Part shown: one piece after another, positions 44,588-53,526 of the stretch
Numbering within the stretch: the first letter of the stretch is position 1
Layout: each line of letters opens with the position of its first letter
Origin: Chloroflexota bacterium
Lineage (GTDB): Bacteria > Chloroflexota > Anaerolineae > Promineifilales > Promineifilaceae
Length of the DNA: 64,000 nt
Direction of reading: 5' to 3'
NCBI GenBank assembly: GCA_018004935.1
Contig: JAGNBF010000021.1
Location: forward strand, 1-64,000
The notes under the pieces: model-generated
The model's input: the letters and a program-made list of their open reading frames with translations, nothing else
Databases searched by the model: none
What the model was told of the DNA's origin: nothing
Made by a program: the position numbers and the translations under genes

Positions 44588-46153
44588 ATGAAGTGGAAAA
44601 GCCTCGGTCATTTAGTAGAAGATGCCGGGCACCAGTTTGGCGACAAGCCGCTGTTCATCTTTGAAGACAAACCTCTTTCGTTTGCGGAAGCCAACCGGCA
44701 AGCCAATAAGGTAGCTAACGCCCTACGCTCTCTAGGTGTGGTCAAGGGGGAGCGCGTGGCGGTGATGCTCCCTAACGGCATAGAGTTCCCTATCACCTGG
44801 TTTGCTCTGGCAAAATTGGGCGCGATTATTGTACCTGTCAACATCAATTACCAGGATCACGACCTGACTTATGCGCTTCAGGATTCTCAGGCGGGGTTCT
44901 TCCTCGTTCACGAAAGGTTTCAGGGGCAATGGGCACGTGTGCAGGCAGGATTACCATTGGTGAAAAAGATGTTGCTTGTGACTGAGGCTAACGAAACATC
45001 GGCATGGCGGCGTTTGGTTGAAGATTCAACCGATGTGTTCGAGCTTTCCGAGGTGACGATGGATGATTTGGTCAACATCCAATACACCTCAGGGACAACG
45101 GGGTTTCCGAAAGGTTGTATGTTGACCCAAAAATATTGGTTGCAATTGGGACAACTGGCGGCGGATTATTTTGCACTGACACCCGATGAATGTAACTTAA
45201 CCGCCCAACCGTTTTATTACATGGACCCACAATGGAACACAGTGGCCTGCCTCATCGGTGGCGCACCATTGGTGATTTTATCACGTTTCTCGCCCTCCCA
45301 TTTTTGGCAGGAAGTGATGAAGCACCATGTCACAGTTTTGTATTTGCTTGGCACAATGCCATTCTTTTTGTTGCAGATGCCCGAAGACCCGGAGCTAGAA
45401 CGTGGGCATCATCTGCGCGTGGTGTTGTGTTCAGGGATTATGCCGAAGTTCCACGCGGAATTTGAGCGACGCTGGGGGGTGCCCTGGCGGGAAGCGTTTG
45501 GTATGACCGAAACGGGGGTGGATTTGATCATTCCCCGTGAAGATGAGGCCAGCGTGGGCAGTGGGGCAATGGGCAAACCGATTCCCACGAAGGAAGCGCG
45601 GGTGGTGGATTTGACGGGAAAGGATGTGCCGGACGGTGAAATAGGGGAGTTGATTTTGCGCGGTGAGCCAATGATGCTTGGTTATTGGAACAAACCTGAA
45701 GCGACAGCAGACATAATACGGGATGGCTGGCTCCATACGGGCGATTGGGTGTCCAGGGGGGAGAAGGGATATTTCTATTGGCAGGGGCGGATCAAAGATA
45801 CGATTCGGCGAGCGGGGGAAAATATCGCGGCCGCGGAAGTGGAATCTGTGTTGATGGCACATCCGGCGGTCAAGGTGGCGGCGGTGATTCCCGTACCGGA
45901 CGAACTGCGTGGCGAAGAGGTCAAGGCGTACATTGTGTTGAAGGCAGAGCACACCCCGGAAGACACCCCACCGGAAGCGATTTTAGATTATGCGCGTCAA
46001 CAGTTGGCGTATTTCAAAGTGCCACGGTTTATTGAGTATGCCGATGATTTGCCCCGTACCCCATCAGAGCGTGTGGAGAAGCATAAATTAACGAAGATGA
46101 AACCTGATCTACGTGTTGGCAGTTATGATGCGGTGGCGAAAGCCTGGAAATAA
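44588..46153 (+). CDS. ATP-dependent acyl-CoA ligase (CaiC-like, AMP-binding)
   Basis: The protein has 521 aa of the adenylate-forming family: P-loop YTSGTTGFPKG, A5 motif GMTETG, A7 HTGDW, A8 GRIKDTIRRAGENI, and an A10-like end with Lys in TPSERVEKHKL. It activates a carboxylic acid to acyl-AMP and then to acyl-CoA. The order and length resemble crotonobetaine/carnitine-CoA ligases, but the acid is not known. AAGGGA is a fair ribosome site. It could feed the enoyl-CoA hydratase upstream, and the TetR gene before it is the probable regulator. Confidence 0.88.
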   Translation: MKWKSLGHLVEDAGHQFGDKPLFIFEDKPLSFAEANRQANKVANALRSLGVVKGERVAVMLPNGIEFPITWFALAKLGAIIVPVNINYQDHDLTYALQDSQAGFFLVHERFQGQWARVQAGLPLVKKMLLVTEANETSAWRRLVEDSTDVFELSEVTMDDLVNIQYTSGTTGFPKGCMLTQKYWLQLGQLAADYFALTPDECNLTAQPFYYMDPQWNTVACLIGGAPLVILSRFSPSHFWQEVMKHHVTVLYLLGTMPFFLLQMPEDPELERGHHLRVVLCSGIMPKFHAEFERRWGVPWREAFGMTETGVDLIIPREDEASVGSGAMGKPIPTKEARVVDLTGKDVPDGEIGELILRGEPMMLGYWNKPEATADIIRDGWLHTGDWVSRGEKGYFYWQGRIKDTIRRAGENIAAAEVESVLMAHPAVKVAAVIPVPDELRGEEVKAYIVLKAEHTPEDTPPEAILDYARQQLAYFKVPRFIEYADDLPRTPSERVEKHKLTKMKPDLRVGSYDAVAKAWK

Positions 46154-46173
46154 ACAGGTGGAGACCTGGAGCA

Positions 46174-47622
46174 ATGAACACAGACCAACTCAACGAAACG
46201 ATTTCTAAGATTTTAGCCATGTGGAACATCCCTGGTGGGGCCGTGGCGGTGGTGCAGGGGGATGACGTTTTTGTGCAAGGTTATGGGGTACTTACAGCGG
46301 GCCAACCCCAAGCTGTGGATGCCCATACGATCTTTGCCATTGGCTCAACGACTAAAGCCTTTACTTCTGCACTTGTGGGCATATTGGTGGATGAAGGTAA
46401 ATTGGCGTGGGATGACCCCGTGATCAAGTTCATCCCTGATTTTCAACTGTATGACCCCTGGATCACGAAAAACGTTACAGTACGTGATTTGCTCTGCCAC
46501 CGGATTGGGCTGGAGCGTGCCCAGCGTCTCTATTATCACCGTGGTTATGATCAGCGGGAGATGATCCGCCGTATGCGTTATCTTAAACCTGTCGCTGGTT
46601 TCCGCACCCAGTTTCATTATGCTAATCAGCAATATGGTCTGGCAGGGCTTATCATTGAAGCTGTGTCGGGCCACTCCTGGGATGAGTTCATCAGTGAGCG
46701 TATTTTTAAGCCACTCCAAATGTCTAACTCATTGAGTGGTTATGATCGCCTGACAGACCGGCAAAAATTCGCCTCACCTCATGCTGTGTTGGATGAAACC
46801 TATCCCTCCAGCATCCGCTTCCTCGGCAACCCCGCTGTCATCGAACAGTACAAAATCGCCCACGAACCGGCTGGCTCTGTTCACAGTTCGGCCCATGATC
46901 TGGCCCAATGGCTCAAGGTTTTATTACACGATGGCGCCCCGCTCCTGCAAAAGCATACCTTTGACGAACTTAGCACGCCGCAGATAGTCATGCAGGATGT
47001 CTTCAACTCTGAACTCGCGCCGCTGGCCTATCTTCAACCGGCTACCCAGTTCTGGACGTATGGGCTTGGCTGGTGGGTCATGGACTATTACGGGGAAAAG
47101 GTTTTGATGCACGGGGGGCAGATGCCTGGTTACAACTCCGTCATCGCTTTCTTGCCCCAGCGTAAAATTGGGTTTGCCGTTATGGTAAATGTCCACCAAA
47201 CCCTGGCCCATGCCGCACTTTTTTATGCCCTGGCGGATATTTTGCTTGGTAAAAGTGGGCGTGATTGGTCAGCGGAGTTTCAGATGGTGGCGCAGGGATA
47301 CATGGGGGAAGTTAAGGGTCAGGTGGATGAGATGCGCCGCCAACGGGACCCGAATCTGCCACCGTCTATTGGTTTGGACGGTTTCACGGGGAGATTTGTC
47401 AATGATCTTTATGGTGAGATGACGGTGCGGCTCACTGGTGATGGCCTGCAACTAAGTTATGGCGTCAATACCGCCTGGCTTGAACCCTGGCAGGGGGATA
47501 GTTTCCTGGCTCATTGGCATCTCAATGGGTTGCTTGATGATTCGATGCTTGTGTTTGGTGCCGATGGTAACTCTATGACCTTGACGAATGAGGGGGCAGA
47601 GTTCGTGAAGGTGTTGGGGTAA
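46174..47622 (+). CDS. Beta-lactamase-fold serine hydrolase (class C / PBP-like)
   Basis: The protein has 482 aa. Active-site motifs are STTK in IGSTTKAFT (S about 58), YAN in FHYANQQYG (Y about 149), and HGG in LMHGGQMPGY. A C-terminal lipocalin-like domain (about 390-480) follows, as in the DUF3471-type members. No signal peptide is visible, so it acts in the cytoplasm; such proteins are D-aminopeptidases, esterases or amidases more often than antibiotic-destroying enzymes. It begins 20 bases after the ligase stop with GGAG before the ATG, so it is in the same operon. Confidence 0.87.
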   Translation: MNTDQLNETISKILAMWNIPGGAVAVVQGDDVFVQGYGVLTAGQPQAVDAHTIFAIGSTTKAFTSALVGILVDEGKLAWDDPVIKFIPDFQLYDPWITKNVTVRDLLCHRIGLERAQRLYYHRGYDQREMIRRMRYLKPVAGFRTQFHYANQQYGLAGLIIEAVSGHSWDEFISERIFKPLQMSNSLSGYDRLTDRQKFASPHAVLDETYPSSIRFLGNPAVIEQYKIAHEPAGSVHSSAHDLAQWLKVLLHDGAPLLQKHTFDELSTPQIVMQDVFNSELAPLAYLQPATQFWTYGLGWWVMDYYGEKVLMHGGQMPGYNSVIAFLPQRKIGFAVMVNVHQTLAHAALFYALADILLGKSGRDWSAEFQMVAQGYMGEVKGQVDEMRRQRDPNLPPSIGLDGFTGRFVNDLYGEMTVRLTGDGLQLSYGVNTAWLEPWQGDSFLAHWHLNGLLDDSMLVFGADGNSMTLTNEGAEFVKVLG

Positions 47623-47937
47623 GCGTTCAGACCTTAAGGGGTCGCTCAAAATTAATCGGGGTGGCGCGGTCAGGAGACTGGCCACAGCAAGGGTGGCCTC
47701 TACATTTTTAGAGGCTCAGGCCCAATTGAAAATTCCTGGATACTGTTGGCGAATTAGATTTGGTGGGAGATTACCGTCCTTTCTCATGTGTTGGTTATCG
47801 AGCGCGGCCGCGTTCGATAACCGGCACTCCTGGTGTTTCTCCTTTCCTACCGGAAATCGCAGGGGGATGGGCGTATAAACTCATTACCCGATTAATCATT
47901 TAATCAACAAGCGCGTAGAATGAGAAGATGAAACCTC
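47623..47937. other. Gene-free stretch
   Basis: Contains the short GGTCAGGAGACTGGCCACAG module (47668-47687) and a GCGGCCGC site near 47804, the second of the two found outside genes. No credible ORF. Confidence 0.4.
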
Positions 47938-48020
47938 TGCCCCTCACCCCCGGCCCCTCTCCCAAAGCGGGAGAGGGCAGTTGGTTCCCTCTCCCCTGGG
48001 GAGAGGGTTAGGGTGAGGGG
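47938..48020 (-). repeat. REP4 repeat copy (single)
   Basis: CCCCTCACCC, then CCCTCTCCCCTGGGGAGAGGG-like palindromes. Related to the three-copy array at 56194-56450. Confidence 0.75.
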
Positions 48021-48033
48021 CTGTATATCCTGT

Positions 48034-48298
48034 CAAAGGGCATAATCTGACATTTTTTCGCCCTGTCCCCGTCTCACTTTATCCTCGTGTTGGGTTTATC
48101 CAAGGCCACCCCCACCCCTAACCCCGCCCCCAGGGGCGGGGAACTATTTTCGGCGCGGTTTGGCGAGCGGACGCTTGCCAAACCGCGCCGTTGGGTTTCC
48201 CCCCTTCCCTCTGGGATCGAAGGGGGATGGGTCTTCAGTCCTAACCTACCAATCTGTTGCCGCTAACAAAATGTCACTTTATGACCGTGGTAAGTATA
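48034..48298 (-). repeat. Composite repeat copy 3 (reverse)
   Basis: Reverse of 25892-26155 over the full length, including the GGCGCGGTTTGGCGAGC hairpin. It supplies an empty site for the MITE at 34373. The following 48299-48483 shows short direct repeats (AGTCAGC, CAGCTAA) but no gene. Confidence 0.85.
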
Positions 48299-48483
48299 GT
48301 TACCCCTCTTTACACTTTCTTTATACCTCTCCCCCCTTCCTTATCCCCCTCTTAACGCCTTTTCTGTTTCAATCAGAAGTAGCTAGTCAGCGAAGAAGCT
48401 AGTCAGCTTGTCAGCTAACAGCCAGAGGCCAGCGGCTAACGGCTGAAATGCTGACCCGCTGAAATGCTCTCTGGAGAAACCCC

Positions 48484-48579
48484 ATGGATATTCTTTATCT
48501 GCTTTTGACCCTGCTCTTTTTTGCCGCCAGTTATGGGCTGATTGTGGTCTGTGACCGGCTGATGGAGCGTAAGAAATGA
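48484..48579 (+). CDS. Small membrane protein at the head of the kdp operon (31 aa)
   Basis: ATG 48484 with GGAG before it gives MDILYLLLTLLFFAASYGL and a charged C-terminus, a single membrane helix. Its stop overlaps the kdpF start (ATGA). Similar one-helix ORFs just before kdpF are known from other genomes by my recollection, but I know no function. Co-translation with kdpF implies a role in the KdpFABC complex or its assembly. Confidence 0.7.
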   Translation: MDILYLLLTLLFFAASYGLIVVCDRLMERKK

Positions 48580-48668
48580 CTGTTCTTTATCTGCTTTCAG
48601 GCCTGGTGGCGTTGGGTCTGCTGATTTATCTGGTGCTGGCCCTGCTCAAACCGGAGTGGTTCGGATGA
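48576..48668 (+). CDS. kdpF: KdpF, small subunit of the potassium-transporting ATPase
   Basis: A 30-aa single-helix peptide (MTVLYLLSGLVALGLLIYL, ending KPEWFG). It overlaps the upstream ORF and kdpA by ATGA, the usual compact arrangement. It stabilises the KdpABC complex in the membrane. Confidence 0.85.
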   Translation: MTVLYLLSGLVALGLLIYLVLALLKPEWFG

Positions 48669-50410
48669 CAATTTCTAGTTGGCTTCAACTCATCTTTTAC
48701 CTGGTTGTCCTGTTGCTCCTGGCAAAACCGCTGGGAACCCATATGGCCCGCGTCTACCAGGGGGAACGCACCTTCTTGCACCCCATCGTGCAACCGGTGG
48801 AGCGGCTGTTTTACCGCGCCCTCGGCACCAACCCGGAGGTGGAGATGGATTGGAAAACGTATGCCGTGGCCTTGCTCCTCTTTAACTTGTTAGGGTTGCT
48901 GGCAGTGTACCTGCTCCAACGGTTGCAGGTGATTCTGCCGCTGAACCCGGAAGGGTTGGTGGCTATTACGCCCGATTCGTCATGGAATACGGCGGTTTCG
49001 TTTGCCTCGAATACCAACTGGCAAGGGTATGGCGGCGAAGTGACGATGAGCTACCTGACACAGATGCTGGGGATGACGGTGCAGAACTTTGTTTCGGCCG
49101 CGTCGGGCATGGCGACATTGGTGGCGTTTATTCGCGGTTTTACCCGGCACACGGCCCAAACCATCGGCAACTTCTGGGTGGACCTGACCCGGAGCGTCTT
49201 GTACATCCTGCTCCCGCTGGCCTTTGTTGTGGCCCTGGTACTCGTTTCGCAAGGGGTGGTGCAAACATTGCGCCCCTACCAAACCGTGCCACTGCTCCAA
49301 TCTACCACCGATGCCAATGGGGCGACGGTGACGGAACAGGTGTTGGCGGTTGGCCCCGCGGCCGCGCAAATTGCCATCAAACAGTTAGGCACAAACGGGG
49401 GCGGTTTCTTCAATACCAACTCATCCCACCCCTTCGAGAACCCCACCCCGCTCTCCAACTTTGTCGAGATGCTCGCTATTTTGCTCATTCCGGCCGCCCT
49501 CTGTTACACCTTCGGCAAGATGGTCAAAGATACGCGCCAGGGGTGGGCCATCCTGACCGCCATGACCCTTATCTTTGTCGTTTTGTTGGGTGTCGTCGTG
49601 TGGGCGGAAACCAACGGCAACCCCGCCCTGACAAGTCTCGGCATTGACCAAACCCAGACCGATTTACAGCCCGGTGGCAATATGGAAGGCAAGGAAATGC
49701 GTTTTGGCGTCGTCAATTCGGCGTTGTGGGCGGCCGCGACCACCGCCGCTTCTAATGGGTCCGTCAACTCCATGCACGACTCCTTTACCCCGCTCGGCGG
49801 CCTCGTCCCCCTGTGGTTCATGCAGTTAGGCGAGATTATTTACGGCGGTGTGGGTTCTGGCTTGTATGGCATGTTGGCTTTCGCCATTATCGCTGTGTTC
49901 ATCGCCGGGCTGATGGTGGGGCGCACGCCGGAGTATCTGGGCAAGAAGATCGAAGCCTACGAGATGAAAATGGCCGCCCTGATTGTCCTGATTCCGGTGA
50001 TGGTCGTCCTGTCGGGCACGGCGGTGGCAGTTTTGAGCGCGGCCGGTCGAGCCACTATTTACAACCCGGGGGCGCACGGCTTTAGCGAACTGCTCTACGC
50101 CTTCTCCTCGGCAGGGAACAACAATGGCAGTGCCTTTGCCGGACTGGGGGCGAATACGCCTTTTTACAACACGGCTCTGGGGCTGGCTATGCTCTTCGCC
50201 CGGTATTGGCTGGCGATTCCTACCCTGGCGATTGCCGGTTCGCTGGTGCAAAAAAAAGCTGTGCCCACCGGGGCCGGGACTTTACCCACTTATGGCCCAT
50301 TGTTCATTGGCTGGCTCATCGCCGTCATCATCGTCGTTGGTGCGCTCAGCTTCATTCCCGCCCTGGCCCTCGGCCCCATCGTCGAGCACCTGCTGATGAT
50401 AGGCGGGTAG
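48665..50410 (+). CDS. kdpA: Potassium-transporting ATPase subunit A
   Basis: The protein has 581 aa and about 10 membrane helices. It is the channel-like subunit that binds and moves potassium. Selectivity-filter loops are visible: NTNWQGYGGE, LGTNGGGFFNTNSSHPFENP and SAGNNNGSAFAG. The ATG overlaps the kdpF stop. Length matches the family. Confidence 0.96.
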   Translation: MTISSWLQLIFYLVVLLLLAKPLGTHMARVYQGERTFLHPIVQPVERLFYRALGTNPEVEMDWKTYAVALLLFNLLGLLAVYLLQRLQVILPLNPEGLVAITPDSSWNTAVSFASNTNWQGYGGEVTMSYLTQMLGMTVQNFVSAASGMATLVAFIRGFTRHTAQTIGNFWVDLTRSVLYILLPLAFVVALVLVSQGVVQTLRPYQTVPLLQSTTDANGATVTEQVLAVGPAAAQIAIKQLGTNGGGFFNTNSSHPFENPTPLSNFVEMLAILLIPAALCYTFGKMVKDTRQGWAILTAMTLIFVVLLGVVVWAETNGNPALTSLGIDQTQTDLQPGGNMEGKEMRFGVVNSALWAAATTAASNGSVNSMHDSFTPLGGLVPLWFMQLGEIIYGGVGSGLYGMLAFAIIAVFIAGLMVGRTPEYLGKKIEAYEMKMAALIVLIPVMVVLSGTAVAVLSAAGRATIYNPGAHGFSELLYAFSSAGNNNGSAFAGLGANTPFYNTALGLAMLFARYWLAIPTLAIAGSLVQKKAVPTGAGTLPTYGPLFIGWLIAVIIVVGALSFIPALALGPIVEHLLMIGG

Positions 50411-50584
50411 GGTTTGGGGCGCGGATGGATTGGGAACTCATAGGAACTCATAGGAACACGTAGGAACTCTAGGAACTCCTTCATTTGTCCATAGTTCTTT
50501 TATCTGCGGTTATGGGCAAATCGCCCAACAAATCCGTGTCCATCCGTGAAAATCCGTGTACGAATCGCTTCTTTGAGGATTAAC

Positions 50585-52672
50585 ATGACGACGCAACTCA
50601 AAAAACAACCCAAGTGGCGCGGCGACCTGGTACAACGTGCTCTGGTTGATTCATTTCGTAAATTAGACCCCCGCTGGATGGTGCGGAATCCGGTTATGTT
50701 TGTGGTGGAAGTGGGCAGTCTCCTGACGACACTCCTCTGGCTTCAAGCCCTATTCGGTGAAGGGGAAGCCGCGGCCGCGTTCATTGGCGTGGTCTCTGTC
50801 TGGCTCTGGTTTACGGTGCTGTTTGCCAACTTCGCTGAAGCGTTGGCCGAGGGGCGGGGCAAGGCCCAGGCCGATGCACTACGCCGTACCCGCCAAGAGA
50901 CCCAGGCCAAAAAACTGCGCCAACCCCAGCGAGATGCCGGTTTTGATATGACCGCTTCGACTGCCCTGCGCCGGGGGGATGCCTTCCTGGTGGAAGCGGG
51001 CGACATCATCCCCGCCGATGGGGAAGTCATCGCGGGCATTGCCTCGGTGGATGAAAGTGCCGTCACCGGCGAAAGTGCCCCAGTCATCCGCGAGTCGGGG
51101 GGGGACCGCAGTGCCGTCACCGGCGGAACCCGCCTGCTATCCGACTGGCTCATCATCCAGGTCACGGCTGATCCCGGCGAAGGGTTCCTGGACCGGATGA
51201 TCAATCTGGTGGAAGGGGCCAAACGGCAAAAAACCCCCAACGAAATCGCCCTGAATATTTTGTTGGCCGGGTTTACCCTCATCTTTTTGATTGTCTGTAC
51301 CACGTTGCTCCCCTTTTCCATTTACAGCGTGGACGTAGCCGGACAGGGCACACCTATCACCATTACCGTGTTGGTCGCCTTGCTCATCTGCCTCATCCCC
51401 ACCACGATTGGGGGTCTGCTCAACGCCATTGGCATTGCGGGCATGGATCGTATGATTCAGCGCAACGTTATCGCCATGTCGGGGCGGGCAGTGGAGGCGG
51501 CGGGGGATGTGGACGTACTCCTGCTGGACAAAACGGGCACGATTACCCTGGGCAATCGGCAGGCGGTGGCGTTTTTGCCGGTGGGTGGGGTCACGGCACA
51601 GGCATTGGCCGAGGCGGCGCAACTGTCGTCGCTGGCCGATGAAACACCGGAAGGGCGAAGTATTGTGGTGTTGGCGAAGGAGCAATATGGACTTCGCGGC
51701 CGCACCGTCGGCTCGGCTCCTTCCACACCCGATGGTTTGCACTTTGTCCCGTTTACGGCCCAAACCCGCATGAGCGGGGTGGACATGGATGGGGTCAGTA
51801 TCCGCAAGGGCGCACCGGACACCATGCACGCGCTCATCCAGCAGAATGGCCGCCTGGCTCCGGCAGACCTGAAACCGACGGTAGATACAATTGCCCGTGC
51901 CGGGGGCACACCGCTGGTGGTGGCTCAAAACGGGCAGGCATTAGGGGTGATTCACCTCAAGGATATTGTGAAGGGTGGCATGAAGGAGCGGTTTGTCCAT
52001 TTGCGCCAGATGGGGATCAAGACGGTGATGATCACGGGGGATAATCCGTTGACCGCGGCCGCGATTGCCGCCGAAGCCGGAGTAGACGATTTTCTGGCCC
52101 AGGCCACCCCTGAAACCAAACTCAAACTGATCCGGGAATACCAGACCGGTGGTCGCCTGGTGGCTATGACCGGCGATGGCACGAATGATGCCCCGGCCCT
52201 GGCCCAGGCCGATGTGGCCGTGGCGATGAACACGGGAACCCAACCCGCCCGCGAGGCCGCCAACATGGTAGACCTGGACAGCAACCCTACCAAGTTGATC
52301 GAGATCGTGGAGATCGGCAAACAACTGCTGATGACCCGTGGAGCCTTGACCACCTTCAGCATTGCCAACGACGTAGCGAAATATTTCGCCATTATTCCGG
52401 CGGCCTTCGCCAGCACCTACCCGGTGCTGAACAGCCTGAACTTTATGCGTCTGGCGACTCCTGAAAGTGCGATTTTGTCGGCGGTTATCTTCAATGCCCT
52501 CATCATCATATTCCTGATCCCCCTGGCTCTGCGCGGTGTTCCCTATCGCCCCGTCGGTGCGGCCCAACTCCTGCGCGACAACCTGCTCATCTACGGTGTT
52601 GGCGGCCTGATTGCCCCGTTTATTGGCATTAAACTGGTGGATATGGTGTTGGTGGCAGTGAGGGGGTATTAG
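50585..52672 (+). CDS. kdpB: Potassium-transporting ATPase ATP-binding subunit B
   Basis: The protein has 695 aa, a P-type ATPase: actuator motif VTGES, phosphorylation site DKTGTIT (D about 315), nucleotide region, and hinge [11 protein letters not shown]. It drives KdpA transport. I chose the ATG at 50585 (MTTQLKKQP, with GAGG before) over an upstream in-frame alternative at 50546. The 174-bp gap after kdpA holds short direct repeats (GGAACTCATA) only. Confidence 0.96.
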   Translation: MTTQLKKQPKWRGDLVQRALVDSFRKLDPRWMVRNPVMFVVEVGSLLTTLLWLQALFGEGEAAAAFIGVVSVWLWFTVLFANFAEALAEGRGKAQADALRRTRQETQAKKLRQPQRDAGFDMTASTALRRGDAFLVEAGDIIPADGEVIAGIASVDESAVTGESAPVIRESGGDRSAVTGGTRLLSDWLIIQVTADPGEGFLDRMINLVEGAKRQKTPNEIALNILLAGFTLIFLIVCTTLLPFSIYSVDVAGQGTPITITVLVALLICLIPTTIGGLLNAIGIAGMDRMIQRNVIAMSGRAVEAAGDVDVLLLDKTGTITLGNRQAVAFLPVGGVTAQALAEAAQLSSLADETPEGRSIVVLAKEQYGLRGRTVGSAPSTPDGLHFVPFTAQTRMSGVDMDGVSIRKGAPDTMHALIQQNGRLAPADLKPTVDTIARAGGTPLVVAQNGQALGVIHLKDIVKGGMKERFVHLRQMGIKTVMITGDNPLTAAAIAAEAGVDDFLAQATPETKLKLIREYQTGGRLVAMTGDGTNDAPALAQADVAVAMNTGTQPAREAANMVDLDSNPTKLIEIVEIGKQLLMTRGALTTFSIANDVAKYFAIIPAAFASTYPVLNSLNFMRLATPESAILSAVIFNALIIIFLIPLALRGVPYRPVGAAQLLRDNLLIYGVGGLIAPFIGIKLVDMVLVAVRGY

Positions 52673-52740
52673 TATATTGGTGTATTGGTGTATTAGTTAT
52701 TGGGGCGTGGTTCAAAAGTTGGCAAACGGTGCTTAACACT

Positions 52741-52775
52741 TTGTAGGGCGATTTACCAAATCGCCCTACAAATTT
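52741..52775. repeat. REP2 short form between kdpB and kdpC
   Basis: TTGTAGGGCGATTTACC pairs with its complement ending CCCTACAA. Its outer flanks (ACGGTGCTTAACACT; GTAAAGCTGACCTGAACC) match those of 35622-35678 in reverse. It forms a hairpin inside the kdp mRNA that might tune kdpB/kdpC expression. Confidence 0.75.
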
Positions 52776-52854
52776 GTAAAGCTGACCTGAACCATACCCC
52801 AATAACCAATAACTACTAACTAATACACCAATCCCCACCCCAAGGATTTTCAAC

Positions 52855-53442
52855 ATGCGTTCCCAAATTCGTCCGGCACTTGTTTCTTTGGTGCTGTTTA
52901 CTCTCTTGACCGGCCTGATTTACCCGTTGGTGGTAACAGGCATTGCTCAGGTCGCGTTTCCTGAGCAGGCGAATGGCAGTTTAATCATGGCCGATGGACA
53001 GGCCGTTGGCTCGGAACTGATCGGCCAATCGTTTGACGACCCAGGTTATTTCTGGGGACGGCTATCGGCTACGGGCACATTCGCCTATAATGCCTTTAAT
53101 GCCGACAATCTGACCGCTTCATCTGGCTCCAATGACGGCCCGCTGAGTCCGGCCCTGCTGGACAGGGTGGGGGCACGGGTTGAGGCGTTACGGGCGGCCG
53201 ACCCGGAGAACACGGCCCCGATTCCCGTGGACCTGGTGACGGCTTCAGCCAGTGGCTTGGATCCGCATATCAGTATCGCGGCCGCGATCTACCAGATTCC
53301 CCGTGTGGCCCAGGCCCGCAACCTGACCATTGCCGAATTGCAGGCCCTGGTGGATCAATACACCGAACCCCGCCAATTCGGTTTCCTCGGCGAACCCCGC
53401 GTCAATGTGTTGCGGCTCAATCTGGCGTTGGCCGAGCGGTAG
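52855..53442 (+). CDS. kdpC: Potassium-transporting ATPase subunit C
   Basis: The protein has 195 aa. One N-terminal helix ([20 protein letters not shown]) is followed by an extracytoplasmic domain with [18 protein letters not shown] and a C-terminal DPHISIAAA region typical of KdpC. AAGGA precedes the ATG. It helps the catalytic subunit bind ATP. Confidence 0.95.
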   Translation: MRSQIRPALVSLVLFTLLTGLIYPLVVTGIAQVAFPEQANGSLIMADGQAVGSELIGQSFDDPGYFWGRLSATGTFAYNAFNADNLTASSGSNDGPLSPALLDRVGARVEALRAADPENTAPIPVDLVTASASGLDPHISIAAAIYQIPRVAQARNLTIAELQALVDQYTEPRQFGFLGEPRVNVLRLNLALAER

Positions 53443-53454
53443 GAACCTGAGAAA

Positions 53455-53522
53455 TGGTAAATGGTGAATGGTGAATGGTGAATGCCACTGCCCACTGCCC
53501 ACTGTTCACTGTTCACTGCCCC
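53455..53522. repeat. Short tandem repeats before kdpD
   Basis: ATGGTGAATGGTGAATGGTG followed by CACTGCCCACTGCCCACTG and CACTGTTCACTG units. These leave kdpD with no recognisable ribosome site. Confidence 0.7.
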
Positions 53523-53526
53523 CCTT

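Noticed and set aside
46174..47622. Antibiotic-resistance beta-lactamase
   Set aside because: No signal peptide and an added C-terminal domain point to a cytoplasmic esterase/peptidase of the same fold.
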